From: Jacaranda mimosifolia
Lineage: Eukaryota; Streptophyta; Magnoliopsida; Lamiales; Bignoniaceae
NCBI GenBank assembly: GCA_018894105.1
Contig: CM032117.1
Coordinates: 43,386,501 to 43,450,500 of the forward strand
Direction: 5' to 3'
DNA: 64,000 bases
This document shows, one piece after another, positions 42,401 to 54,006 of the stretch. The notes under the pieces are model-generated. The model was not told the DNA's origin, did not search any database, and saw only the letters and a list, made by a program, of their open reading frames with translations. Position 1 is the stretch's first letter. Each line of letters begins with the position of its first letter. Both the position numbers and the translations under genes were made by a program.

Positions 42401-42500
42401 AGTGGACTTTGGACCAATACCACAAATCTCATACATAAAGTATAAGGTTGGGAGTTCGAGCCTAACAAACTCCCGATGTTCGAGTGTTTAAATAAAAAAA
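42401..42500 (+). repeat. SINE-like repeat, copy 2
   Basis: Shares TATAAGGTT, AGTTCGAGCCTAACAAA and the TTTAAATAAAAAAA tail with 26050-26162. The B-box-like GTTCGAGCC is present. It lies about 130 bp before the older Tat element. Confidence 0.45.
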
Positions 42501-42627
42501 TATATATAATTTTTCACAAAGTGAATGTATATTATAATATGTAAAAGAATATGTCTTTAATAGATTTAGTGATTTAGCAAGCTCACATAGCAGTAGATTA
42601 CTTTCCTAAGTAATAAATTTATAGTCA

Positions 42628-43048
42628 TGAGCCAAAAATACTCATAACCAATGGAGAATAAGCACACCCCATGAATTAGGTCGAATTTAGGTCATTTGAT
42701 CCTACTCCAACCAAAATCAAATTGGGCCTTTCATCCCACTTAACAAGAAGCGTCCAAATTTTGTTAAGTCACCCATCCTTTAATTGACATTTGACAACAT
42801 GTACAAATACCCTATCTATTCCATTTGTAAACTATGCAACAATCACTTATAAAATATTCTCTCCTTAGAGCTAGATATCTTTATCTTTCACCAATATTCT
42901 AATTCGAGTGCAAAAGGATTTTCAATGGGATTCCTTCCAACATCCTAATAATGTTATGATTTCAAGCTCTAAGACCTGAGAGCTGTTTGGAATACCTAAG
43001 TGACCCAAATAAACCTCAACCTCAAAGGATCACTCCCAACCCCACATC
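42628..43048 (+). repeat. 5' LTR of the older Tat element
   Basis: Aligns with 49004-49429 through blocks such as CACCAATATTCTAA, GACCTGAGAGCT and AAAGGATCACTCCC; the first ~60 bp align poorly. It ends in ACATCA just before the PBS. The start is set at TGAGCC and could be off by several bases. Confidence 0.65.
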
Positions 43049-43051
43049 ATA

Positions 43052-43069
43052 TGGCGTCGTCTGTAGGAA
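43052..43069 (+). other. primer binding site of the older Tat element
   Basis: TGGCGTCGTCTGTAGGAA directly follows the 5' LTR and is the counterpart of the PBS of the younger element at 37436-37453. Confidence 0.65.
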
Positions 43070-43639
43070 ACTTTCTTTCAAACTCTAGAGCTTACTAATC
43101 AAATTGCCCCATGAAACACTCTAGAGATAGACCGAAGCATGTTGACACCTAAGACAACCTTACCGAATATGGTGACCCTGCAAATGACCTCCTCTATTGC
43201 TTTTGTAAGCTTAAGTGGGGCTATGTAGGTATCCCCCACCGACCTTAAAAAGTGATGGAGGACAAGGGAAGAAAGTTGCGAATAGCAGGCTGGGCTCATT
43301 CATTCTCCCTTATGATGCTACCTTTTCTAATGCCACATAATCCTATGCGTGCTTGAGGTGATTGTTTCTAGCTAAGTGGCCTATGGAGCCCATACCAGAT
43401 GATAAACAAGAGTAAGCTGGGGAGTGCAATGAAGTAGTTAGTTGGGCTTCCAATCGCAACTTCATTATCATTTCATGTAGGAGGATGGTGGAAAATCACC
43501 TTGGAAAGTTAGGACACAAAAGTGTTGCATTGAGGTTGATAATCTAAGCAAACAAGTAAGGAAACTTCACAATAGTTTAGACGAGATGAAACGATGAACT
43601 GTTAGCGGGTCATCTTTGCAAAAAATACACTTGCTATTT

Positions 43640-44700
43640 GATGGAAAAGATACTTGTTGAGACCTTAGCATTGGGGTCTAATATATCCATTCTCCTAATA
43701 TATGAAGGAGTAAGGATCCATAAGAGCACCCTACCTCATTCGAAAACATCAGTAGTTACATGACAAATTGATGCCACCAACAACAAGATCTTCATTACCA
43801 CTCTATATTGTCGGGCACAATAATAGTTCATATCATACCAGTGGTTAATCTCTTTGCAGGATCAGTTCTGCAAGAAATTTCTATTCGACTTTGCTAACAA
43901 GAAGAAGGCAAAGAGATTGTCTGCCTATCTTTTCATTATTCATTAGGAAACCAAAACCTTCACAAGATTAATTAATAGATTAACATTGAGGTCCTAGGGG
44001 TATTTAACCTCCGAGTTGATATGATGGTCAGTATCTTATCCATGGTCTAAAATAGGACCTTTGGAATTAGCATTGGTTAGGGGACCTCTAAGGACATTGA
44101 GTAGCTCATGCAAATGGCAGAGGAATATATTAATGATGAGGAAGTCAACTTACTGAAGGATAATGAATAGAGTAAGAGTACAAAGGGAGTGAAAAAAAGA
44201 AGCATTGAGAAATGGATAGAGATGAGCCGAGCAGATGATGATCAGATATGGATCGATCCTAATCCCCTAAGTTTCCATAATTGTTCTCCACTTACGACAT
44301 CATTGGGCAGAATTTTGATCGCCATCAAGCATAAGGATCTATTATAATGACCAAAGAAAAATCAACATATCTCAAACAGGATTCATTCAAATAAGTATAA
44401 TTATAAGTTCCACAAGAATCAAGGCTAGGTATTGAGGATTGCTTTCAGCTTAGAGATAAGGTCGAAAATTTGGTCTAAGAAGGCCATCTTAAAGAATTAT
44501 ATTAAAGAAGGTTCCAACCAAGGTCACATGGACACCAAAGGAGATTTGACTGTAAAAGTTGAGATCATCTTGACCAAAAAGGGAGAAAAAAAACAAAAAC
44601 AAGAAGGCTTGTGCACAAGTAGAGGATTACATGCCTCACAAGCCTGTGATCAACATATCACCGGAGCAAGCAAGTAGAGATTCCTCCAGTGCAAGGAAAG
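43640..44700 (+). pseudogene. gag remnant of the older Tat element
   Basis: Fragments such as QDQFCKKFLFDFANKKKAKR (about 43855-43915) resemble the core of the retrotransposon gag domain. The segment at 44430-44520 encodes a stretch like CFQLRDKVENLVQEGHL-type zinc-knuckle tails, with stops. No continuous frame exists. The preceding ~570 bp after the PBS are probably N-terminal gag but too eroded to say. Confidence 0.6.
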
Positions 44701-45974
44701 AGTATGTCAAGGCTTCCAAGTCATCTTGACCCTTTAGAAGAGGCAAGGTCTTAGCCTTTAGAGAGGCATCGGAAGCGATCACCATTGATGATACCGACCT
44801 TGAGGCGATCTATGGCCCTATGATAACCATATGGTAATCACCATGGATGTAACAAATTATACCATACAGAAGGTGTTGGTGGATAATGGAAACTCTACAA
44901 GACATCATATTTCTTGATGTGCTACAAGAATAGAAATAGATGTCACTATCATCAAGCTAATTCATACCTCGATAATAAGTTTTGGAGGACCGAGGTCATG
45001 TCAATCGAAATAGTGGACTTGCTTATCTTATTAGGGGTTAAACCAAAGAGAAAGACCACTATGGTCAAGTATTTAGTGGTTGATGGGTTGTTTGCATACA
45101 ACATGATCGTAGGAAGACCCAAGTTGAACTAGTTTAGGGTCGTGGTATCAACATTCCATTTAAAGGTGAAGTTCTAGGTGAGGTCAGGGGTATGAGAAGA
45201 TAGTAGAGACCATAAAGCCGTGAGAACTTGCTATAGCATTATTATGAAGCTAAGTGAGGCCAATTTGGCACCCTAAGGCCGATAAGGATACAAGAGGTTT
45301 AGTTGAATAGAGATAATGTGAAGAGCTATGTAAGAAGAAGGTAGATCGAATTGAGCTCTCAAAGTTCAAAGTGACCGAGTTAATCCCTAGGGATCTAAAA
45401 AAATGATACAAATTGGTCCCTAGATGCCCCCTTATTTGGAAGTAAATGTCCTTGCTTTCAAAGGAATCCAGATGTTTTAACATAGAGTACGCCAGATTTC
45501 AAGGTATCGATCCTAGGGTGATCATGCACAGGCTCAACATGGACCTAGAGGCTAAATTGGTATGATAGAAAAAGAGAAACTCTGGGGTCAAACGGAAATG
45601 GATTATTTAACAGGAAGTGAACAAACTTTTAGAAGAGGGATATGTCGTCAAGATCCAGTATACTGACTGGATATCAAATGTATGCCAAAAACAATCGACA
45701 ACTAGAGAATATATATTGATTTCATATATTTGAATAAGACATGTCCAAAAGACCCATTTACATTCCCTAGTATTGATTGACTGGTAGGCTCTATAATCGA
45801 GTGTGCAATTTTGATCATGTAATGGATGCATAACAAGTAACATCGGATTTTCACAGCTAAGGAGGACATGATGAAAACCTCTTTCATAACTAAATCAAGA
45901 ATTTACTACTATATGGTTATGCCTTTCTAACTTGTAAATAAAATGCTCAAGGATCTCACTGGAAAGATCATGGA

Positions 45975-45999
45975 GATATATATATATATATATATATAT
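45975..45999. repeat. (AT)n microsatellite inside the RT catalytic motif
   Basis: An AT run inserted in the codons just before the conserved Asp-Asp of the older element's RT. Read in frame it becomes alternating Ile-Tyr. Confidence 0.8.
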
Positions 46000-46212
46000 G
46001 AGGATGATATGTTGGTCAAGATCATTGATGAGAAGGGTCACATCAATCACTTGTAGGATATATACTTTCAACATCTTCAAGTCATATGGCATGAAGCTGA
46101 GCCCAACAAAGTCTACTTTGGATTTGAGAAGCCGCAAATTTTTGGGATATCTTGTGATAGAGAGGGATAGAAGTGAATCTAGAAAAGTCAGATGCTGTAA
46201 TAAGCATGCCAT

Positions 46213-47441
46213 TAGGGGTGTGCAGAAAAAAACAAAACAGATCGAACCGATCGAAAATTAAAAAAACTGAATTCGGTTTGGTTTTTGATTTTATATTTTA
46301 AAAAAAGTTTCAGTTTTTGATTTTTGGTTTGATTTTTTTGCTTAGTTAACCGAAAGCGAACTGAAAATTGGTCTTTTGATTTTCAACTAGTTTTAATCGA
46401 ATCGAAAATCGATTTGCTAGTTTTATTCTATTTTTTTTTCCAAGCATTATTGTTCAAGTGTCAACTATAAAGTGTGGAATATTTTTTATTATGTGCTAGT
46501 GCCTAGTAATTTTAATAAATTTCATATTTTTTATTAAATTTTGTAAATCTATTATCCAAGATAAATAAATGTAATCTTTGGTATAATGTATATTTTATTG
46601 TATTTTTAAGTTTTTGGGATAAATAAAAAGAGAAGTTTTCAATAAGATGAAATAACTGAGAAAAAAAGAAATAAAATTGAAGAAGGGAGAAGAGGAAATA
46701 AAAGTAATTATCATTATTTTTAAATTAAAATTGATTTTATCATCTTATTGCAAAATATTTCAGAATAGTTATTAAAAGTCCTGTGTTTTATAAATAGTAT
46801 AGATATTAATATATGATATATTAAAAAATAAATAATTATGATACAAAGAGAAAAAAAGTTGATAGTTTTTCTAAACTGTAAAAATGAATAATTTATTTAT
46901 TAAATGAATTAATAGACATTACATATAAAAAATAGATGATTATGATTTAAAGAGGAAAAAATGTGATCTAATTCATTTTTTTTTTTTTTTTTACCTAAAA
47001 CCCCAACATTTTTTATCAAACAAAAACTTTTATCACACTTTTTTTACCAAAAAAAATAAGTACTCCAATTCAAATTTTTTATGAGTCCTATCATGATCTT
47101 TAAAAAATAGGATTAGTATATTTTTTTCCTCATATTAGCGAGCAGTTATCCACTCTTAGGATAAAAAATAAAAAAGTAAAAAAAGAGGGGGAGGGCTTGA
47201 AATTGTTCGATTTTGGTTTGGTAAAAATCGAAACCGAACTAATTTTTGACTAGTTTGATTTTGATTTTACCAAACCGAAATTGAACTATTTTTGGCCAGT
47301 TCGATTTTGGTTATATTTGAACCGGCCAAAATCGGTTAAAAACTAAACTGAACCGAATTCGATTTTTGATTTTCCATTTTGAAAAACCAAAATTTTTGGT
47401 TAACCGAACCGGAGTTCGGTTTTGACCGAATGTACACCCTA
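46213..47441. mobile_element. hAT-type non-autonomous element (1.23 kb) nested in the older Tat element
   Basis: Perfect 8-bp target duplications CATGCCAT flank it (46205-46212 and 47442-47449). The ends are inverted: left TAGGGGTGTGCA, right reversed TAGGGTGTACAT. Large subterminal regions (46225-46420 and 47190-47440) are rich in AACCGAA/TTCGGTT motifs in opposite orientations. The middle is AT-rich without an ORF, so a transposase must have come from elsewhere. Confidence 0.85.
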
Positions 47442-49003
47442 CATGCCATCTTCAAAGATAATGAAAAGTGTACATAAGTTAAATGGGAAGATGGTGCCAT
47501 TGAACATGTTTATATCAAAGTTAGCATAAAAGAGTCTTTCATTCTTTAAAACCCTTAGGAAAATTAAAAAATTTGAATGGATGCTCAAATGCAAAATGGC
47601 CTTCATAGCATTGAAGACTTATTTGACCTCGCCGCCCATCCTTAGTAAGTTGATTAATGGAGAGCCCTTACTTCTATCTTTGCTATTTTCATGGAAGCCA
47701 TAGGTTCACTGTTGGTTTGAATTGATTAGACCAAGCATCAACATATCTGCTACATCAATAAATTTTTGCATGGAGCAGAGAAGAAGTAAATGGATATTGA
47801 GAAATTGGCCTTAATCCTAGTGGCCACTACCAGGAAGCTTTGCCCATAGTTTTTAGTCACACAAGATAATTGTATTGACCAACCAATTACTTAGCAGACA
47901 TTAGGAAAGCCAGATGTATGTGGACAGATGGCAAATGGTCGGTTGAGCTTGGAGAGTTTGACAATGAATATCAACTTTAGATTGATATCTAAGCTCAAAA
48001 GCTAGCAAATTTTGTGGTCAAGATGACACATGATGGGGCCAAGCTAGAGTCAAGTACTGAAGTTAGATGCTGCGCGTTTATGGGTTATCAATGGCCTCTA
48101 GTGGAGGAATTAGAATATTTTTGTAAGGCCTAAGAAGATTGAGATCGAGATCATTATGAAGTTAGATTTCAAAGTAACAAATAACAAAGTAGAGTACAAG
48201 ACTCTTATGGCAGGAACGGGGATATCTGTTGATCTGAAATTGAAAACTTTTATTGCATACATGGTCTCAAAATTGGTGGCTAACTAATTCCAAGGAGCTC
48301 ATGAGGCACGAGAAGAAGTAATGAGTAAGTGCTTGAAATTAGTGAAAGATTTGGGAGGGTCCTCAGAACCTTCAAGTATTATAGATCCTGCAGTCTGAAA
48401 ATAAAAAAGCTAACACATTGTCAAAATTTACAAATTTGAGTTTAGAAATAAAGATTAAAAAGCATCGTGTGGTCAAGGCTACACTTGACTCGAGGCTTAT
48501 AGATTCAAGGTCACTTGATTATTATTTAGGGGCTCATAGCTACCATAGGTTGATTGCAAAGATCCCTCAAAGCCATATCAATAAAAAAATAAAAAAAGAG
48601 GGAACAATGCCTAAGTGTTTATTGAGGTAAGCATGATGATAACAAATAATGTCCCATTAGTGAGCGTCGTGTCCTTTGAGCTACAAAACATGAAGAGATT
48701 AACTAGGAGAGATAATTGCTTTAGAGAGAGACATTTCTTTGGAGATAGAAAGGAAGAAATAGATGTAAAAAGGGATTGAGCTAAAGGAAGGGAAAGATAA
48801 GTACAATTGGTAGACTTTTGCCCTTCTTGGGAATTTTCAAATCATGTGGCTAGGATGGAGACATTTGATATCCCCCCAATAATGTTTGCTTGACAAGATT
48901 GATGGACAATGAATTACTTCCTTAATTCTGAAGTTAATCCATTACTTCATTTTACTTTAAACTTGGAAAAGCGTGGGATTAATGATGAGGTAAGCTAAGA
49001 TAC

Positions 49004-49429
49004 TGTGAAACCCTTAATGAATGAAGGGTCCATGCCCCATTGATTTGGTTGAGTCTGAGTTGCTCGACTCGACTTCGATCCAAATCAATTTGGCCATTTT
49101 GGCCATTCATTCATCTCAGTAGAAAGCAATCATATTTTACCAAGTTACCCACCCTTAATTGATAATTGGCGACAAATATAAATTCCCTATCCACTTCATT
49201 TGTAAAGTATGCAGACAATCATTCACACAATATTCTCTTCTTAGCTTGCTACTTTTATCGTCCACCAATATTCTAAGTTAATCATTGGAGGGTGTTTGCT
49301 AGGACTCTTCTGAACGACCCTAATGACCTTAATGATCTTCTTGTGATTTCATACTCTAGGACCCGAGAGCTATTTGAAAGACCAAAGTGACCCAAGTAGA
49401 CTCAATCCTAAAGGATCCCTCCCGTATCA
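49004..49429 (+). repeat. 3' LTR of the older Tat element
   Basis: Begins TGTGAAACCC and ends GTATCA. It aligns with 42628-43048, with many substitutions and small gaps. Confidence 0.65.
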
Positions 49430-50338
49430 CAGTGAAACATGAAAATTATTGCAGTTGAATACCTTAATTTTGCCAATTAAAGATATAAGTCTCAACAATT
49501 AAGATATTAGATTTCCTTGATCATATGAGAGAAATATAAAATAGCAGAAATTAAATGAAGCACTCATTAGATGTCGTCCGTGAATACTCTAGAAATAGCT
49601 GTCGTGGCTTAAGTAGGTGAAGAAAAAAAAAGAAAAAGAGAATTGAGTTGTAATACACGTTATATGTTAATTATATAAAGATGAATGTAAGTACATGATA
49701 TTTTGTGATTTTAGTATCAAAATATTTGATATTATTATGAAAACATTACTACAAAATTATTTTTAAAGCTATGGTTATAAATTATGCCTACAAAATTTTT
49801 CGTAGTAAATATAATTTTTTAAATAACAAGCAACAAAAACTATTAGTTATCAATCCATAGTCATGTTCTTTGCAAGCGCAACAAATTAGTTTTACATTAT
49901 AAATATAGATTTATATATAACAATCATTAGATACAGATTGATCATAGCGAGGGTTAATTATGAGAGCATTTATTTCGAATTCTGCTATGGTCAATTTTGT
50001 AGCTAAGGCCACGAAATTTTAGCATCAATTACAAATTAATCATAGTTGATGCCCTAATTATTTGCAGAGCTTGTATTTGTTTAATTTTGTTCATTTTTTT
50101 TATATTCTTTTTTGTTATTTTATCTGAAAATTCTACTTGTTTTAATAAAATTTTATATCCACTATATTTTAAGACAGTTAAAGTACTCCTACAATCATTC
50201 AAATATTTTTGAGTTTTTAAGAACTTCTCATTTATTATTGAACTATGTGTCCCTCATTGGCATAATTTTTTATGGGCAAAATTATTCAACATTCAATTTC
50301 TAAAATTTCTTCCATGGTGATATATCTCTTTCCCCTGA
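49430..50338. other. AT-rich DNA between two large elements
   Basis: No gene. Positions 49745-50060 contain recurrent motifs such as CTATGGTTATAAATTATG and reverse relatives, and a possible decayed transposon start ATTACTACAAAATTATTTTT. A matching end near 61790-61920 is only suggestive, so no element is called. Confidence 0.4.
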
Positions 50339-50590
50339 CACTATTAAAAAATAGGTTTTAGTGACCACCAAACAGTGACCGCAGAGAGCGGTCACTAATG
50401 GATGATCAATTTTGTTTGAACTTTAAAAATAAAATTTAATGATGGATTAGTGACCGATTTTTGATGGAATTAGTGAACCCAAATTTGGCGATCACTACTC
50501 GGTCATTAAATCAGAGACTGATTTTTCTTGAGTCATAAACGTAGTCACTAAATCCCTCATTTCTTTAACCTGGGTCACTGATTACTGACC
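50339..50590. repeat. CACTA left terminal and subterminal repeats
   Basis: The terminal inverted repeat is followed by recurrent TAGTGACC/GGTCACTA hexamers in both orientations. Confidence 0.7.
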
Positions 50591-50624
50591 AAATATAGAG
50601 TAGTCAAAAATTTGTCAAAAATTC

Positions 50625-50720
50625 TTAAATAAAATTTGAAATTTTTTGAAATAAGTGAGGATCAAACCCGTGACATTGATAAAAATTTTACTTTCACAAT
50701 CCATTAGACCGAGGCAACTT
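50625..50720 (-). repeat. possible SINE-like or tRNA-like fragment
   Basis: On the - strand it reads TTGCCTCGGTCTAATGGATT and, ~35 nt later, GGGTTTGATCC, loosely similar to A- and B-boxes at roughly normal spacing. No cloverleaf, poly-A tail or target duplication was established, so this is tentative. Confidence 0.25.
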
Positions 50721-51217
50721 TGCATTTATTTTGTTCGTTTAGTTTTTTCATCCAACATAAGCCCCTTGTACTAAAAACTAAACAATTCAAATCTGAAAGC
50801 CCTAGTTCTCAAATCATTCAACGGCTCTTTTGAAACTTTAGCCAAGATCCCTAATTCCCAAATCACTGAACGTCCCCCTCATCTGAAACTTCTGGCAAGA
50901 TCACTACATAAAGAAAAATCTTAACATGCTTCTTTCAAACTTGTTGCACTGAGAAAGTTCTAGCAAGCTTCAACTTCTCTGTGTCACTAGGACAACTTCT
51001 CTGTGTACATGATTTATCACTAGCATAGCTTAGGTGGTGGCGGTCGTTGCTAGGAATCGACGGTTAAAGTCTCTCATGCAGTTGTGGATCAACCACTTCA
51101 GGTATGTGCCACCCAAATCCATCATTTCTAAACTTCTTTAGACACAACAATCCATGTACTATTCAATTTTATCTTGTAATAATTCTTATTTTTTACCTAA
51201 GTTAGATCATGTCCACT

Positions 51218-52389
51218 TAGGGGTGGCAATTTCCAACTCTACACGAGTTCGACACGAAAAATTTGGATTTGGGTTGTCCTATTTTAGGTCCGGGTCCAAT
51301 AAGGCCGACACGAATAAGAGCCCGAAGAAAATGGGTTGGATTGGGTTGAATTTCAAATTACATGAGCAACCTAAAATTTGATTGTGGATCACATAACTAC
51401 CCAAGCTCACCTGAACCAACTCGACCCAATCCGAATTAAATAAATAAAATTTAAATTTTTGGGGAGTAAAAATATAAAATAACAATAAAGCTTAAAATTT
51501 TGAACTTTAGCAGTATCAAAATTACTACTTTGGCATTTTTGGTCTTATTTATTTCACAACCATATAGGATGAATTATTATAATTTTAAATTACTTATAAT
51601 GGTTATTTTTGTATCCAAATAGACATAAAAGTTGTGCCACAAAGAGTTGATTTAATTACTGAATTGTCCTAAAAGTTTTTCCTAGGTCCTATACAACACA
51701 AGATTTTGTATATATAAGTAGATAAGAATTCTTTTTGTTGCAAGGTTATAAAAAATCCAAAAGACTTAAGCAAGTTTTTATAATAAAGTATGTGTGTAAT
51801 TAAAATATTTATTTACTTATTTTCTTGATGATATATTTTTATTTATTTATGTATTGCTTAATTGAATCAATATAAAGTTAAAAAATAATGACATTAATTT
51901 TAAAAAGTTAAAAGAGACAATTTAATCGATACAAATTAAAGATCCAAAAATTAGAGGGTGGGTGAGTAAAACTTGAAAAAATATGATATTTTTTCAAAAT
52001 AAGACACTTAGTGATTTTAATATTTTTATGATGTCAATAGATACTAGAAAATGAAAGAAACAAAAGCTCTAAAATCAATATATTATGTGGTTCAATTAAA
52101 ATTATTTGAGTGCATTTGTGAAGTTATAACGAGAACTCCTTGCTCCTATTAATTAAAAATAGATAAAATTAAAAAAATAAAAATACCAAATTTTTTCTAA
52201 AAATCAGAACAAGCATTCAAAATAATTATTTTAAAAATTAGATTGACCCGAACCTGACCTGATATGAATCAAGTTGGGCTAGGGTTAGGCATTTTCAGGT
52301 TGTCATCAGATTGGATTGGGTTTGATTTGAGAAAATTAATGTTATACCCATAGTTCAACCCAAACCAAACCTACTGAAATTGCCACCTA
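51218..52389. mobile_element. hAT-type non-autonomous element (1.17 kb) nested in the CACTA element
   Basis: The ends are good inverted repeats: left TAGGGGTGGCAATTTC, right reversed TAGGTGGCAATTTC. GTCCACT flanks both sides (51211-51217 and 52390-52396), and with the neighbouring base 7 of 8 positions match, consistent with hAT. The interior has GGGTTGGATTGGGTT-like motifs near both ends and AT-rich DNA between, with no transposase. Confidence 0.75.
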
Positions 52390-53183
52390 GTCCACTATTA
52401 TTGTTTAATTTCTTCTAGTTTTAGTTATTTTTCTTTTTTAGTAAATTTGGGTGAAATAAACTGTCATATGAATTTCGTTAATAATTCTCTTTTTATTTCA
52501 TTGAACACGGTATTGAAGGCATTGTTCCTTTAGAACTTATGCCACTTGATGTGTGGTCCAAGAAGGAAGAGACAAAAGGTTTTGTGCAGCAAGCAGAAGA
52601 ATCTCAGGTAGTAAAACACCCATATTTTATTTTGCTTCCCAAGTGAATTTCTTGAAATTATTTTATCTTGGTGTTTTTGAATGAGCATTTATTGTCCTAC
52701 ACTTGTGATTCTCTGTTATCATTTACTATTGAAACAAAAAGATTGTTGAATAAATTAAAACTTGAAAAAGTTAATGCTCTAGTTTAGGATAAAAGAGGAA
52801 CAAGGTAAGAGAAGGTAGATTAGTATATCCAAGGGTACATATTATCTGATGGTTATCCAAACTTAAAAGAACTCTATTGCAATAAACAAGCTCCTAAATT
52901 TTAGAAAGATATCTGATTTAAGCTTAGAACAGATTATCTTGATTTTTCAACTTGGATTTTCACTCTCAACGTGCCTTCTTTTTTGACCCCTCCCCCCAAA
53001 AGAGTATCCAATAAAAGGACAATCAATAGCCAACCTACTTGAATATTAGAGAAAGATGGCAAATATTAATGGACTTGACTTTATCAGTTTGTTCAATAAT
53101 TGATAGTCTTAATGAAGTTCATGAAAATGGATTAGTCAAAAATGGGACAAGAATCACTTTTATCTCACTCCCTAACCTTTAAT

Positions 53184-53184
53184 C

Positions 53185-53232
<48 letters not shown>
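53184..53232. repeat. compound (AT)n(AG)n microsatellite
   Basis: About eleven AT units pass directly into about thirteen AG units, inside the CACTA element upstream of tnp2. Confidence 0.9.
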
Positions 53233-54006
53233 TATAATATGCTCAGCCCATTTCTTCTCAACATTATTTGCATTAAACAAAGTTTTTAATAAAAAAGAAA
53301 AGAAAAGAAAAGGCTGAGAGAAAATGGGGTGCAGTTTGTCTTGCAAAAGATTATTAGCTTGTTATTTGTTTCGTCATTTTACTTAAAATTAAATATTATG
53401 TTGGCTCATTTAAGTAAATTAAAATATTTTAATACTTTAATATTCTTAAGGCTCCACTAAATGTTTTTTGTACCATTTGCAACCTTCATTCTCTATATTA
53501 GTTTGTAATTTTTTTTTAATGCATATTATGATTCTATTACGTAAATTGACATGTATTTTGACTAAAGGACATATCTACTACTTGGTCATGTTTCACCTTG
53601 AACTATTGAAATCTCAAGGCTACAAAATAATTTTAGCAACATCAGGTGTTGTTGGAAGTAGTCACAACAAGAACTAGAGATTGTTAAAAAAGTAGGTGAA
53701 TTATTTTTCGTTTGAGTACATATGATTACTTAAGTAATGATGATTACAATTTCTTTGAGTTAGTTTCTGTACATTGATCAAGTTAAGTTACTATGTGGTT
53801 ATAAGGAACTATAATTGATAGTTAAGCCTAGATTTCTAATAACTTATAGGTGAAAATCAATCTCAGAACAAGTAAATATAATTTCAATAATATGTGAACC
53901 AATTAAAGAGGTTTAGCTCCATTAATAAAGTGAAGATTTTAAAATTTTGGGATCTTATGTTTGAGTCTTACCCTTATATGGTGGCCTCATTAAAATTACA
54001 AAAAAT

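Larger units (their letters stand above)
44890..48560 (+). pseudogene. pol remnant (protease, RT, RNase H, second RNase H), interrupted
   Basis: Protease: KYLVVDGLFAYNMIVGRP at about 45067-45120. RT: LLEEGYVVKIQY at 45620-45660, then an EDD-M motif preceded by an AT dinucleotide expansion at 45975-45999, then KFLGYL near 46130-46150. After the nested element at 46213-47441, RNase H resumes (KMAFIALKTYLTSPP at about 47600). The archaeal-type RNase H follows (FKVTNNKVEYKTLMAG at about 48165-48215). Stops and shifts are numerous. Integrase is not recognised. Confidence 0.7.
42628..49429 (+). mobile_element. ancient Tat-lineage Ty3/Gypsy element, + strand
   Basis: Diverged LTRs of similar size (42628-43048, 421 bp; 49004-49429, 426 bp) flank a PBS, a gag remnant, protease, RT, RNase H and an archaeal-type RNase H in the right order. 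Almost every domain is riddled with stops and frameshifts, so it is much older than the 27.6-38.1 kb element. No integrase can be recognised between the RNase H remnant (ending about 48560) and the 3' LTR. The pol region is split by a later hAT-type insertion at 46213-47441. Confidence 0.8.

Noticed and set aside
49740..50060. Possible outer transposon split by the large CACTA element, with a partner near 61790-61920
   Set aside because: Similarity of the two sides is short and AT-rich, and no terminal repeats or target duplication could be matched.
53468..53677. 69-codon ORF upstream of tnp2 in the CACTA element
   Set aside because: Hydrophobic composition without family motifs; probably chance.
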